Shown piece after piece: positions 36,341 through 45,050 of a stretch of DNA of 64,000 nt. Each line of letters opens with the position of its first letter. Positions within the stretch are counted from its first letter, which is position 1. The translations under genes were made by a program, and so were the position numbers. Source of the DNA: Acinetobacter populi (GTDB lineage: Bacteria; Pseudomonadota; Gammaproteobacteria; Pseudomonadales; Moraxellaceae); the NCBI RefSeq assembly GCF_002174125.1, contig NZ_NEXX01000002.1:186001-250000 (forward strand), given 5' to 3'. The notes beneath the pieces were generated by a model, which was not told the origin of the DNA, searched no databases, and worked only from the letters and a program-made list of their open reading frames with translations.

Positions 36341-37540
36341 ATGGTTGCTCAACAAAAGATAATTGGCTTGGATGCCTTACGTTTTTCCATGGCTGTTTTT
36401 ATGGTTCTATATCATATACAACCACAAATTACCAATTCCTTACTAAATAATTTAACTTTTAATGGTTTCTATGCGACCAGTGTGTTTTTCATTATTTCTG
36501 GTTATATTTTAAGTTATGTATATGCAGAAAAAATTTTATCTAATCGATTCTCTAATACAATATTTTTGATTAAAAGATTTAGCGCTCTTTATCCTATTCA
36601 TATTTTCACATTACTTATGGCATTGATTACATTATTTTTGATTATAATAATTTCAAAAAAAGAATTCCCTATAGAAATACCTATTCAAACACTTCCGTCT
36701 GTTGTTTCTAATGAAAAAATAAATTTATACTTTAAAAACTTACTATTTTATATTGGAGAAAGCTTATTTTTAGTTCAAGCATGGGATTATCGATATATTT
36801 TTTTAAATGGAACTTCTTGGTCAGTTTCCACATTATTTTTCTTTTACTTTACTTTTTCTTTTTTAGTTAAAAAAATATCTAAAATGAAAAATTTATTTTT
36901 CTTTCTTATTATAATTTGGTTCATATATTTAATGGTTCCAGTGTACTTTACTATTACACAGAATTATTCTTCAGATATAATCGGATTAATCCACCGCAAT
37001 CCGCTACTTCGACTTCCAGAATTTATCGCTGGTATTGTTTTATATTTTTTAATTAATAAATATACATATTTTTTTGAGAAAAATTATATTTCATTAGGAT
37101 TTATAGGTTTCTTTATTACATATTATTTAGTTAAATTTTCTCCAGAAAAGTGGTTTTATATTTCACATAATGGTTTATTTCTATTTTTCCAATTGGCATT
37201 AATCAGCAGTTTTTGTTTTTTTTCTTTTAAAAATAAAAATCTTAATTCCTTATTCTCACGTTTAGGTAAAGCATCTCTTTCAATTTATATGTTACATATA
37301 CCATTACTTGAAATTTATCTTATAATATATAAATTAATTATAGGTTTTATATATTCAAACTCTTTATCAGATATTCTTATTATGGCAAAGTCTATTAAAA
37401 ATATAGATATAATTTCAGCAATATTTTTTGTGATTATTTTAATTTTTATCAGTCTATGGATGCAAGAGAAAGTTTTTACCCCTTTACAATATAAACTTTC
37501 CAATAAACTTATTCATCTAAAAAATAAAATTACACAATAA
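36341..37540 (+). CDS. acyltransferase-3 family (OafA/YrhL-like) membrane protein
   Basis: A 399-residue integral membrane protein with about 10 helices. The family signature opens it: GLDALRFSMAVFMVLYHI, with the catalytic His at the helix end, followed by FFIISGYILSY. Such enzymes O-acetylate surface polysaccharide, lipopolysaccharide or peptidoglycan, often with an SGNH partner that completes transfer in the periplasm. Here the upstream SGNH-like lipoprotein is a natural candidate partner. The gene is the most AT-rich in the window by eye, indicating recent acquisition. Confidence 0.85.
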   Translation: MVAQQKIIGLDALRFSMAVFMVLYHIQPQITNSLLNNLTFNGFYATSVFFIISGYILSYVYAEKILSNRFSNTIFLIKRFSALYPIHIFTLLMALITLFLIIIISKKEFPIEIPIQTLPSVVSNEKINLYFKNLLFYIGESLFLVQAWDYRYIFLNGTSWSVSTLFFFYFTFSFLVKKISKMKNLFFFLIIIWFIYLMVPVYFTITQNYSSDIIGLIHRNPLLRLPEFIAGIVLYFLINKYTYFFEKNYISLGFIGFFITYYLVKFSPEKWFYISHNGLFLFFQLALISSFCFFSFKNKNLNSLFSRLGKASLSIYMLHIPLLEIYLIIYKLIIGFIYSNSLSDILIMAKSIKNIDIISAIFFVIILIFISLWMQEKVFTPLQYKLSNKLIHLKNKITQ

Positions 37541-37611
37541 ATATTTATGGGTTAAATCTTTTGACTTGACCCATCATACATTTAATGCAAAAGTAACAAC
37601 AATATATCACT

Positions 37612-38028
37612 ATGTCTCACTATATTATGACTTATCTCTTCCACAACGAAACCATCACCGAGCAATTACCTGAACACCAGATCTTCGTTTTTGGCAGTAA
37701 TCTGGCGGGCAATCACTGGAAAGGTGCGGCAAAAACAGCCAAAGAAAAATTTGGTGCAATGCAAGGTGTCGGTCGTGGCTGGTCGGGCCAAAGTTTTGCT
37801 ATTCCTACACAAAATGAACATTTACAAGCCATGCCGATTCATCAAATTGCCCATTATATTGATGATTTTAAAGTTTATACCCAAAATCATCCTAAACTTA
37901 CCTATTTTATTACGGCAATCGGTTGCGGCAGTACCGGTTTTCCTGTCGGAGATATTGCACCATTATTTAAAGGTATCTCTCAAAATGTGATCTTGCCACT
38001 ACGTTTTAAACCCTATATAGAGGCTTAA
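37612..38028 (+). CDS. macro-domain-like A1S_2505-family protein
   Basis: A 138-residue soluble protein. It has IFVFGSNLAGNHWKGAAKTA, GVGRGWSGQSFAIPT and the C-terminal ITAIGCGSTGFPVGDIAPLF. The pattern matches a small family of phage-associated and genomic proteins related to macro domains, which bind ADP-ribose-like ligands. The role here is unknown. A second in-frame ATG at 37627 could be the start; neither has a clear ribosome site. It precedes yebC by about 130 nt. Confidence 0.7.
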   Translation: MSHYIMTYLFHNETITEQLPEHQIFVFGSNLAGNHWKGAAKTAKEKFGAMQGVGRGWSGQSFAIPTQNEHLQAMPIHQIAHYIDDFKVYTQNHPKLTYFITAIGCGSTGFPVGDIAPLFKGISQNVILPLRFKPYIEA

Positions 38029-38156
38029 AGGATTACAGCACTAAAAAGATATAATTCTTTAAGCACAAATATTTTCAACAAAAGTGTTGCTGTGCTAAGA
38101 TTCCGCCACATTTTTACTTATTTTTTTCAATATAAAGTTATTGGAGCATTTCTTAA

Positions 38157-38906
38157 ATGGCAGGTCATTCCAAATGGGCAAACACCAAGCATCGGAAAGC
38201 AAAACAAGATGCCAGTCGTGCAAAAGTCTTTACCAAATACATTCGTGAAATCGTAACAGCAGCCAGACTAGGTGGCGGTGATGTCGGCAGTAATCCACGT
38301 TTACGTGCAGTTGTCGAAAAAGCACTTTCTGTCAATATGACACGTGATGCCATCAATCGTGCCATTCAGCGTGGTGCCGGCGGTGAAGACAATGACGATT
38401 TGAATGAAGTAACCTATGAAGGTTATGGCGTTGGTGGTGTTGCTGTATTGGTTGAAACCATGACCGATAACTTGAATCGTACTGTCCCTGATGTACGTCA
38501 TTGTTTTAGCAAAACCAATGGTAATCTGGGTACTTCTGGTTCTGTGGCCTATCTCTTTACCAAACGCGGTGAAATTTCATTTGAAGATTTATCGTTGGAA
38601 GATCAAGTGATGGATATTGCCCTTGAAGCAGGTGCAGATGATATTGAAGTGGATGAAGACGGTATTATTGTCATTACCTCTCCAGAAAACTTTGGTGCGG
38701 TTCAGGATGCATTGAGCGCAGCCGGATTAAAATCTGATAATGCCGAAGTTGTGATGAATCCATCCACAAAAGCTGAAATTACCGACATTGATCAGGCCAA
38801 GCAAATTATGAAAATGATTGATATGCTTGAAGATCTGGATGACGTGCAAAATGTCTATACCAATGTTGAATTCAGTGACGAAGTGCTTGAACAATTAGAC
38901 CAATAA
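38157..38906 (+). CDS. yebC: YebC/PmpR family regulator
   Basis: A 249-residue member of the TACO1/YebC family. The conserved opening [19 protein letters not shown] is complete, and [19 protein letters not shown] and [10 protein letters not shown] follow. Members have been described as DNA-binding regulators (PmpR) and, more recently, as ribosome-associated factors that relieve stalling at proline-rich stretches. TTGGAGC lies 9 nt before the ATG. It converges on a Fur-family gene with a strong inverted repeat between them. Confidence 0.94.
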   Translation: MAGHSKWANTKHRKAKQDASRAKVFTKYIREIVTAARLGGGDVGSNPRLRAVVEKALSVNMTRDAINRAIQRGAGGEDNDDLNEVTYEGYGVGGVAVLVETMTDNLNRTVPDVRHCFSKTNGNLGTSGSVAYLFTKRGEISFEDLSLEDQVMDIALEAGADDIEVDEDGIIVITSPENFGAVQDALSAAGLKSDNAEVVMNPSTKAEITDIDQAKQIMKMIDMLEDLDDVQNVYTNVEFSDEVLEQLDQ

Positions 38907-38925
38907 GTACCTGTCAATAAATTGC

Positions 38926-38962
38926 TTTGTCTTGCATGATCTTCCTGATCCTGCAAGACAAA
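38926..38962. terminator. 11-bp inverted repeat between convergent genes
   Basis: TTTGTCTTGCA (38926-38936) pairs perfectly with TGCAAGACAAA (38952-38962) around a 15-base loop. It lies between the stops of yebC and the Fur-family gene and probably ends both transcripts. The outer TTT of each arm provides only a short T-tract in either direction. Confidence 0.55.
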
Positions 38963-38968
38963 CAACTG

Positions 38969-39421
38969 TTATGTATTTTTATCGCTTTTATCATTACATT
39001 TATCACAGCTTTCTATCTGAATAATAAGAGAAAAAGAGACATAAGTTGCTTGCTTGTTATGACATAATGTTTTGATATGTTGATCTATTTCATGATCCTG
39101 TAATGCTTCAATTGCACCACAGTGATTACAGATAAAACGAGCATAATGATCAAACTGTTTTAAAGAAAAAAGAGATTGCTCCATATCCACTTTATAGCGC
39201 TGTAATAAACCTGCTGTTTGAAATAATTTCAGACTAGAATAGATGGTGCCGATATTAATGCGATCATTCATTTGTAATGAAATATTCTCTATATCATAAG
39301 CTGTCAGCTCACGTTTTGCATGTTTAAGAATCCGATAAATCACCAACCTTGCATGTGTTACTTTAATATTAGCTTGTCTTAATGTATCTCGAATTTCATT
39401 AAATTCCTGGCGATCTTGCAT
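38969..39421 (-). CDS. Fur-family transcriptional regulator
   Basis: A 150-residue Fur-superfamily protein. The winged HTH occupies about 10-80 (KVTHARLVIYRILKHA, RINIGTIYSSLKLF). The dimerisation domain carries a metal-binding set: FDHYARFICNHCGAIEAL with CxxC, and near the end the second pair in CDKC. It is not obviously Fur itself; Zur, PerR or a specialised iron regulator are alternatives. GAGG lies 5 nt before the ATG at 39421. A CGTC-type ECF promoter element lies 73 nt upstream, nearly identical to that of the PepSY/RND operon, so it may belong to the same iron-starvation regulon. Confidence 0.85.
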   Translation of the reverse strand: MQDRQEFNEIRDTLRQANIKVTHARLVIYRILKHAKRELTAYDIENISLQMNDRINIGTIYSSLKLFQTAGLLQRYKVDMEQSLFSLKQFDHYARFICNHCGAIEALQDHEIDQHIKTLCHNKQATYVSFSLIIQIESCDKCNDKSDKNT

Positions 39422-39493
39422 TATCCTCATTAACCCCATAATTAAATCTTAAATTCAGTTAGATAGAAACAATGTAGTGTCTCTACTATATAT

Positions 39494-39520
39494 GACGAAT
39501 GAGATTGAGAATAAGCTCAT
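39494..39520 (-). promoter_or_regulatory. candidate ECF sigma promoter element, copy 1
   Basis: On the minus strand this 27-bp element begins ATGAGCTTATTC and ends CTCATTCGTC. It differs from copy 2 (54921-54947) at two positions. It points at the Fur-family gene. The CGTC at its downstream end is a usual ECF -10 core. Confidence 0.6.
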
Positions 39521-39678
39521 GTTTTCGTGTTATTTTTTGTAAATATTATAATTTTTAATCTATATCTCAGCACTGATTAAAATATTAGAGAAATTTTTCC
39601 TATTGGATATTTTTTCATCGGCATGTTAAAATGCGATGCAAATGCAATACATTTCTAGCCTAACAAGGATATTTAACA

Positions 39679-39954
39679 ATGAAAACAGCATCTTTTCCTT
39701 CATTAAGAGTAGAACCCAAATTACGCCAAGACACAGAAAGTGTATTATATGACAATGAAAGCTTGTCGCAATTTATTGAAAGTGCAGTACGGCAACAGGT
39801 TGAACTACGTAAAGCAAATACCGAGTTTTTAGCTCGTGGTCTAGCCTCTCGTGATAATGCCCGACAAACAGGTCAATATGTCGAGGCTGTTGATGTACTC
39901 GAAAAGCTACAAAATCGTCTTGACCAACATAAAGCAAAGCACACAACAAAATGA
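39679..39954 (+). CDS. antitoxin, YlcI/YnfO-like ribbon-helix-helix family
   Basis: A 91-residue protein. The N-terminal strand-helix-helix (FPSLRVEPKLRQDTESVL, then LSQFIESAVRQQVE) suits a ribbon-helix-helix DNA-binding domain. The C-terminal half is charged and probably wraps the toxin. AAGGATATTTAAC precedes the ATG. Its stop overlaps the toxin ATG (ATGA), the usual translational coupling. It should repress its own promoter. Confidence 0.82.
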   Translation: MKTASFPSLRVEPKLRQDTESVLYDNESLSQFIESAVRQQVELRKANTEFLARGLASRDNARQTGQYVEAVDVLEKLQNRLDQHKAKHTTK

Positions 39955-40259
39955 ACCTTTATCAAGTCCGCTTTACTATCGATGCCGAAAATGATTTATT
40001 ACGTTTATATGATTTTCTATTGCAACAAAGCATTGATGTTCATTTGGCTAAACAAGCTTTAACTAATATTCAGCAAGCCATTCAATTACTGGAAAAATTC
40101 CCTTTTTCTTGCCGCAAAGCAGAATCAAATAATCCATATCTTCGGGAATTGTTAATTCCTTTTGGTGAATCTGGCTATGTCGCTTTATTTGAAATTGAAG
40201 CAAACCTGATCGTGACTATTTTGGCAGTACGCCATCAACGAGAATCTGATTATCATTAG
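39951..40259 (+). CDS. RelE/ParE-family toxin
   Basis: A 102-residue small basic toxin. It has VRFTIDAENDLLRLYDFLLQ, the LRELLIPFGESGYVALFEI strand pair and the C-terminal VRHQRESDYH. The pattern is ParE-like, where the target is DNA gyrase, rather than a ribosome-dependent RelE, but I cannot exclude the latter. It starts 4 nt inside the antitoxin gene. This is a stand-alone stabilisation module on the chromosome. Confidence 0.85.
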   Translation: MNLYQVRFTIDAENDLLRLYDFLLQQSIDVHLAKQALTNIQQAIQLLEKFPFSCRKAESNNPYLRELLIPFGESGYVALFEIEANLIVTILAVRHQRESDYH

Positions 40260-40495
40260 TCGATTTAAAAATGTGCTTTCAATCTATAAATTCCCTATTT
40301 TAATTTGTTCACTTTTCTGAATCCCACTAAATATCCTTTTCTCAAAGCTAACTTTCACCGACATCTTTTTAGATTATGGATTGTACCGAATAAGAGTTTA
40401 ATCATATATTTTTAAATCTCCCTTAACTACTCTTTGTAAAAGAGAGAGCGTTACGAATCCAAAACTGCATTAGATACCTTGCGAAGTACACTTCT

Positions 40496-40530
40496 CCTCC
40501 CTCCTTTTTTAAAAGGAGGGTTAGGGAGGA
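40496..40530. repeat. GGAGGG-type inverted repeat, probably dispersed
   Basis: CCCTCCTTTT (40499-40508) pairs with AAAAGGAGGG (40511-40520). The pairing extends imperfectly by CCTCC and GGGAGG on the outside. I recall similar CCTCC/GGAGG hairpins recurring in Acinetobacter intergenic DNA. It lies in a 298-bp gap (40260-40557) in which I see no gene. Confidence 0.55.
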
Positions 40531-40557
40531 TTATATTAAGGGACTTGCTTTTAAAGC

Positions 40558-40653
40558 TTACCCATTCATTCTTAAAGTGACCATTACATTGATTGGCTCG
40601 CCAAAAAGCACGCCGCCATCACTATATATCTGTGAGTTATTGCTTGATATAAA
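40558..40653 (-). pseudogene. relic of a second TonB-receptor C-terminus
   Basis: Directly after the stop of the STN receptor (40654) the same reading frame continues for 31 codons: QIYSDGGVLFGEPINVMVTL, then RMNG and a stop. The FGEPxNVxxTLR pattern is that of the final barrel strand of a TonB receptor. The functional receptor already has its own such end (SIGEVRNGVLALKVTW). This extra tail is probably left from a duplication or recombination between receptor genes. Confidence 0.5.
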
Positions 40654-43080
40654 TTACCATGTAACTTTTAAAGCCAGTACGCCATTCCTTACCTCACCTA
40701 TACTTGCCCATGAACCACTTGATGCCCAATATTTTTTATTCAAAAGATTATTAATATTGCCATTCACTATTGCATCATGACCACCCAATTTGAATTTATA
40801 TGAAGCCCCCACATTCACCAATGTATAAGCAGGAACTTCGACTATATTGGCAGTACTAGTATATGACTCACCATTATAACGGATATTACCATGCAGGCTT
40901 AATCCTTCAACGCTATCTACCGTATATTCGGCATTGGCAACCCCCGACCATTTGGCAACACCTGCCGGCTGATGACCTTTTGTTGCTTTATTCGCTTCTG
41001 ATACCTGATCAATACTAGCATCCAGATACATCATTCCCATACCAAGTTTTAATGTATCAATTGGCTTGTAATTACCATTTAGCTCAAGACCTGTATAGTT
41101 AGTTAAACCGTCCTGAGTTAAATAAGTTAAACCATTCCGAATACTATCCATTGTAGCGGCACGTTCCATTTTAAATAAAGCCGCAGTTAAACCAAATGGT
41201 TGAGCATCATATTTCACCCCAATCTCATACTGTTTACTGACCGTAGCATCTAGAACTTCACCAGCATTGGCATAGGTTGCACCCACAACTGAACCTGATT
41301 CCAGACTTTCAACATAACTTGCATATAATGTTGCTTCAGGTAATGGTTTATAGAGTAGTGCAACGGTAGGTGTGGTGGCTTTGGTATTGTAGCCCACAGC
41401 ACTATTTAAGGCTTCACTGTCATAATAGGTATGGCGTAACCCTAAAATAGTTTGCCATTGCTCATTAAATTTAATGGTATCGCTGATATAGCCATAGGTT
41501 TGAGCTGTTTCTGAACTTTTGGGTTTAAAGCTATAATCAGGTTTTCGTGTGATAATATAACTTTGGTCTTGATAAAGATTGCCATTAAAAACATTTCCCC
41601 AATAACTATCTTTTCCACTTTGATAAGTACTTACTGTATATCCAATTCCTGCAACAAGATCATGCTGAATCACGCCTGTATTCAAATGTCCCATAAGCAT
41701 TAATTGATTCAGAGTACTTTTATCCAGGCCTGCAAATTGATATAAGTTTCCCCGATAGTCGCCTGCATTATTAAGCAGATAATCAAATACCAAATTAGAA
41801 TGGTGCTCTTTTCGTGTATAACCTAGTTGATACTTGAGTGCCCAATTTTCATTGATTTTCCAATCTAGCCCAGTAAAAGCATTGAATGTATTGGTTTTAT
41901 AAAAAGAGTTATTAATGGTTAGATGATCATAATCATAAGTCACTTTAGGAAAACCATTAGTGAGTGATCCAAAGCTAAATATCGGTGGTTCATGTTCTGT
42001 TTTATTATTTTCATAGATAAAATTAGCTGTCCAGTTGATATTGTCGGTAAGCTTTTTATCTAATGCCAATGAGGTGATCAAACGGTTCTGATCAGCAGTA
42101 TTATAAGCCTCACCTTTATCACCACCAATTACAAAACGGTAACCTAAATCAACTGCATCAATGTAGTCACTGGTATCAATTAAAGCCGTCACCATAGCTG
42201 GATTACGATAACTCACCTCAAGGCTAGTTTCCGGAGTTGCTTTAGGTCGTTTAAGCTGGTAACTAATCGCACCACCCGGTGAGCCAAAACCATACATAAA
42301 GCCGGTTAAACCTTTTAAGACCGTTACACTTTCCGCAGCTTCTGCCGGGAAATCCCCACCCCAATGTAAAGACATCGGAAAACCATCAATATAGTAATTA
42401 CTGACGCCAAGCCCACGAACTGCGGTTCCCCACCAGTCTGTTGCCATCGCAGCACTCTGGCTATATACAGCAGGATCATTAATAAAAATTTGTCCTAATG
42501 TTTTAGCCCCACGCTTACTAATATCATCACTCTCTACGACAGTGACAGAAAATGGTGTATCCAGAATGGATTTACTACCTAATGCTCCTGATTGTGTAAT
42601 TTTCTTCAAACCGTGCTGTTCGGATTCTGCAACCACGGCAATCACTGGTAACTGATTTACAGCATTAAGACCTGCCCTACTATTTGCTTGTCCACTTGCA
42701 TTCACATCAATTGGCTTTAACTGCCCCATATCCCGAACTTGTTGTTTTGCTGCCACAGTTTTTGCAACCAAGGTATAACCATTTGTCACTTTTTGGATCT
42801 GAAATGGTGTTTGTGCCAATAACTGATTAAAACCGTCTTCTATCGAATAACTGCCTTGTAAACCTGCTGTTTGATAAGCTGCCAACGCGTGTCCATCCAG
42901 AATTAGATTGACATTATGTTGTAAAGCAAATTGACTTAATGCCCGATTTAAATCCCCTGCCGCAATATTGACTGTAATCTGTGCATGAGCAATCGTTGTC
43001 ATGCCTGCCCCCATCGTTATAGCAGCAAAATGGATTGATAAAACCAAGGGCTTAAAACGTGTAAGTAATATTGAGCGCAT
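40654..43080 (-). CDS. TonB-dependent siderophore receptor with STN signalling domain (receptor 1)
   Basis: An 808-residue receptor. Signal peptide 1-33 ends AHA. The STN domain (about 35-108, ITVNIAAGDLNRALSQFALQ, LAAYQTAGLQGSYS) contacts the anti-sigma factor. A TonB-box-like LPVIAVVAE follows, then the plug (ILDTPFSVTVVESDDI, VRGLGVSNYYIDGFP) and a 22-strand barrel. This is the FecA/FpvA design, with transport and surface signalling in one protein. The ATG at 43080 has GAGGAA upstream; the frame's earlier TTG is too close to it. FecR and FecI homologues lie directly upstream. A CGTC-type promoter sits 39 nt before the start. The ligand is unknown. Confidence 0.92.
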   Translation of the reverse strand: MRSILLTRFKPLVLSIHFAAITMGAGMTTIAHAQITVNIAAGDLNRALSQFALQHNVNLILDGHALAAYQTAGLQGSYSIEDGFNQLLAQTPFQIQKVTNGYTLVAKTVAAKQQVRDMGQLKPIDVNASGQANSRAGLNAVNQLPVIAVVAESEQHGLKKITQSGALGSKSILDTPFSVTVVESDDISKRGAKTLGQIFINDPAVYSQSAAMATDWWGTAVRGLGVSNYYIDGFPMSLHWGGDFPAEAAESVTVLKGLTGFMYGFGSPGGAISYQLKRPKATPETSLEVSYRNPAMVTALIDTSDYIDAVDLGYRFVIGGDKGEAYNTADQNRLITSLALDKKLTDNINWTANFIYENNKTEHEPPIFSFGSLTNGFPKVTYDYDHLTINNSFYKTNTFNAFTGLDWKINENWALKYQLGYTRKEHHSNLVFDYLLNNAGDYRGNLYQFAGLDKSTLNQLMLMGHLNTGVIQHDLVAGIGYTVSTYQSGKDSYWGNVFNGNLYQDQSYIITRKPDYSFKPKSSETAQTYGYISDTIKFNEQWQTILGLRHTYYDSEALNSAVGYNTKATTPTVALLYKPLPEATLYASYVESLESGSVVGATYANAGEVLDATVSKQYEIGVKYDAQPFGLTAALFKMERAATMDSIRNGLTYLTQDGLTNYTGLELNGNYKPIDTLKLGMGMMYLDASIDQVSEANKATKGHQPAGVAKWSGVANAEYTVDSVEGLSLHGNIRYNGESYTSTANIVEVPAYTLVNVGASYKFKLGGHDAIVNGNINNLLNKKYWASSGSWASIGEVRNGVLALKVTW

Positions 43081-43118
43081 GTTCAATTCCTCATCATTAT
43101 ATTTGCTCTACACACTTA

Positions 43119-43145
43119 GACGATCCACATTCAAAAAACGGAAAA
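43119..43145 (-). promoter_or_regulatory. candidate ECF sigma promoter of receptor 1
   Basis: On the minus strand a T-run, GAATGTGGAT and then CGTC align without gaps to the three near-identical copies, with about 12 of 18 positions before CGTC matching. CGTC lies 39 nt before the receptor start. Confidence 0.45.
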
Positions 43146-43327
43146 GTTTTTTAGATTATTTTTTAAATTAAACTTTATCTATTTGTTATATATTATATTT
43201 TTATGAAAAGTAATATTAAGGGCATGGTTATTGAAAAAGCTGAATTAGCCAGTGAAAATGATATCGAATAATTTTAACACCTATTTCTGCCTTAAAATAT
43301 ATACACGGTTTTTGACAAAAATCATCG

Positions 43328-44281
43328 TCAGTTTTTCTTAATGCTTGTTATATATTGCGAATACTTTGAGATTTCCAGCCCAATATGCTCACTTAATAAC
43401 TGCAAAGCCACTTCGGGTTGGTCGAGCGGCAATACTGCTGTAACCTTAAACTGCTGTAAATTTTCTTTGGAATAAACATAATAACTATTCTGATAACTCG
43501 CCAGAATCTGTAAAACCTGATCCAGCGGCATATTATTGACCACCAGTTTTTTACTTTCCCAAGCCTGTGATAAGACGTCGGGCGAATTTTCTTCTACAAT
43601 AATTTTCCCATGATTCAGATTCAGGGTTTGTCCTGTTTTTAAAATAAAGCTTTGACTTTCTTCACTGGCATTAATTCTGGTCTTCGATTCCAGCATACTG
43701 ACAATGGTTAAATTATCACGATGTTGTACGATAAAGCGTGTACCCAATGCCTGAATGGTGCTGTGTCCCACTTTCACCACAAAAGGGCGATTGGCATCTT
43801 TTGCTACATCAATCAAAATATTTCCCTGTAGTAGCGCAATGGTTCTTTGCTGCGCTGTATATTCAATATTATAAACAGTTTTACCTGAGGCCTGAATTGT
43901 ACTTGAATCGTCCAACATCTGTTGTTGCCATGCCTGGGCCTGATTTTTTACATCTGCCGTCCAAAACTGCCATGGCAAGGCATAAAGTAGTCCACAAAAT
44001 AGTAATAACAGGATAAATGCTGAGAAATGTGGTGGTAATTTGCTTTTTTTACCCAATACCTTATCTTGAATAATGGGATGCTGACTATCAATATTATGCT
44101 GTTGTAATGACTGTACACCCCGAATAAGACGATCAAGTTTTTCAAAAGCGTGCAGATGTTCAGGACTTTGTTGTTTCCATTGTTCCAGTGCAGCTAGATC
44201 TTCTGCACCACATTGGTCGGTGCTCAGTTTCACCACCCATTCGGCGGCTTGCTCAGCAATTATTTCCTGTTCTGATTTCAT
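43328..44281 (-). CDS. fecR: FecR-family anti-sigma factor / signal transducer (set 1)
   Basis: A 317-residue inner-membrane protein. The cytoplasmic N-terminal domain (about 1-85, AAEWVVKLSTDQC, EQWKQQSPEHLHAF) holds the sigma factor. One membrane helix follows (FSAFILLLLFCGLLYAL). The periplasmic FecR domain contains IQALGTRFIVQ. The C-terminal PLDQVLQIL segment resembles the half that meets the receptor STN domain. The ATG at 44281 follows the sigma stop by 5 nt, so the two are co-translated. It relays ligand binding at receptor 1 to the sigma factor. Confidence 0.92.
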   Translation of the reverse strand: MKSEQEIIAEQAAEWVVKLSTDQCGAEDLAALEQWKQQSPEHLHAFEKLDRLIRGVQSLQQHNIDSQHPIIQDKVLGKKSKLPPHFSAFILLLLFCGLLYALPWQFWTADVKNQAQAWQQQMLDDSSTIQASGKTVYNIEYTAQQRTIALLQGNILIDVAKDANRPFVVKVGHSTIQALGTRFIVQHRDNLTIVSMLESKTRINASEESQSFILKTGQTLNLNHGKIIVEENSPDVLSQAWESKKLVVNNMPLDQVLQILASYQNSYYVYSKENLQQFKVTAVLPLDQPEVALQLLSEHIGLEISKYSQYITSIKKN

Positions 44282-44286
44282 CAAAA

Positions 44287-44808
44287 TTATGTTTCATCAT
44301 TTAAAGCAGGCATACGTTGTTGAAAATGCAATAAGGCTTTTACCAGTTCATTATGAACGGTTTTTGGATGCACCTCCAATTTTTCGGCAATATAATTTAA
44401 TTTTTCGCCGTCCAGATAATGCCAGATAAAAATCTTTTGTGTCCGCTCCGGCAATTTTTCTAACAATGCTGCCAGTTGCTCCAGTAACTGTATCGCAATC
44501 AAGATTTTTTCCGGCGAAATTTCATTACAAAACTGTTGCTGTTCCAGATGAGCTAAATATGCCTGTTCAATTTTATTATGTCGTGAATAATCAATTAGAA
44601 TACGTTTGGCAACTGTGGTTAAAAATGCTTTGGGTTGTTCAAGTTGTAAGATATTTTTCTGACTAAGTAATTTGGTAAAAGTATCCTGTAGCACATCTTC
44701 TGCACGTTCTGCCGATCCTAGTTTTTGATAAAGCCATACATATAACCAGCGGCGATGTTCCTGATACAGGCCAGCAATATATTTTTGTATGACAAGATTC
44801 TGATACAT
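44287..44808 (-). CDS. fecI: FecI-family ECF sigma factor (set 1)
   Basis: A 173-residue sigma-70 group IV factor. Region 2 contains AERAEDVLQDTFTKLL and the -10-recognition helix QPKAFLTTVAKRILIDYSRH. Region 4 contains LPERTQKIFIWHYLDGEKLN and the -35-recognition helix HPKTVHNELVKAL. There is no extra C-terminal domain. It should transcribe receptor 1 and perhaps other genes with the CGTC element when released by FecR. A Fur-like site lies 43 nt upstream of the ATG, so iron also gates its synthesis. Confidence 0.93.
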   Translation of the reverse strand: MYQNLVIQKYIAGLYQEHRRWLYVWLYQKLGSAERAEDVLQDTFTKLLSQKNILQLEQPKAFLTTVAKRILIDYSRHNKIEQAYLAHLEQQQFCNEISPEKILIAIQLLEQLAALLEKLPERTQKIFIWHYLDGEKLNYIAEKLEVHPKTVHNELVKALLHFQQRMPALNDET

Positions 44809-44850
44809 AATCTCAAGCAGATAATATTTGAATCAATATTTTAAACGTAA

Positions 44851-44865
44851 TGAATATGATTATCA
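44851..44865 (-). promoter_or_regulatory. Fur box upstream of sigma factor 1
   Basis: Minus-strand TGATAATCATATTCA matches the 7-1-7 Fur consensus at 13 of 15 positions, 43 nt before the sigma ATG. Confidence 0.6.
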
Positions 44866-44989
44866 ATTAATAGATGTTTTCCTGGAATAAATCTTTTTAC
44901 CTTGTCGCTATACATCGCTATATCAGCAATGTCTTCAGTGCAAACTTTAGCTCTTTTACGGTTTTTGTACTGTTTTTATGATGTTATTG

Positions 44990-45033
44990 ATTTAACAAAT
45001 CCTCATGTATCTAGATGCAAGATACATGAGGAT
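44990..45033 (-). terminator. terminator of the six-gene PepSY/RND operon
   Basis: Perfect 14-bp stem (44999-45012 with 45020-45033; core CCTCATGTATCT) around a 7-base loop. On the minus strand it is followed by TTGTTAAAT. It starts 18 nt after the last gene's stop. Confidence 0.7.
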
Positions 45034-45050
45034 CAAGTAAAGAATTTTAA

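Noticed and set aside
43203..43271. 22-codon frame MKSNIKGMVIEKAELASEND... on the plus strand between the minus-strand receptor 1 and fecR genes
   Set aside because: No ribosome site, opposite strand to the operon, short AT-rich frame; chance is the simplest explanation.
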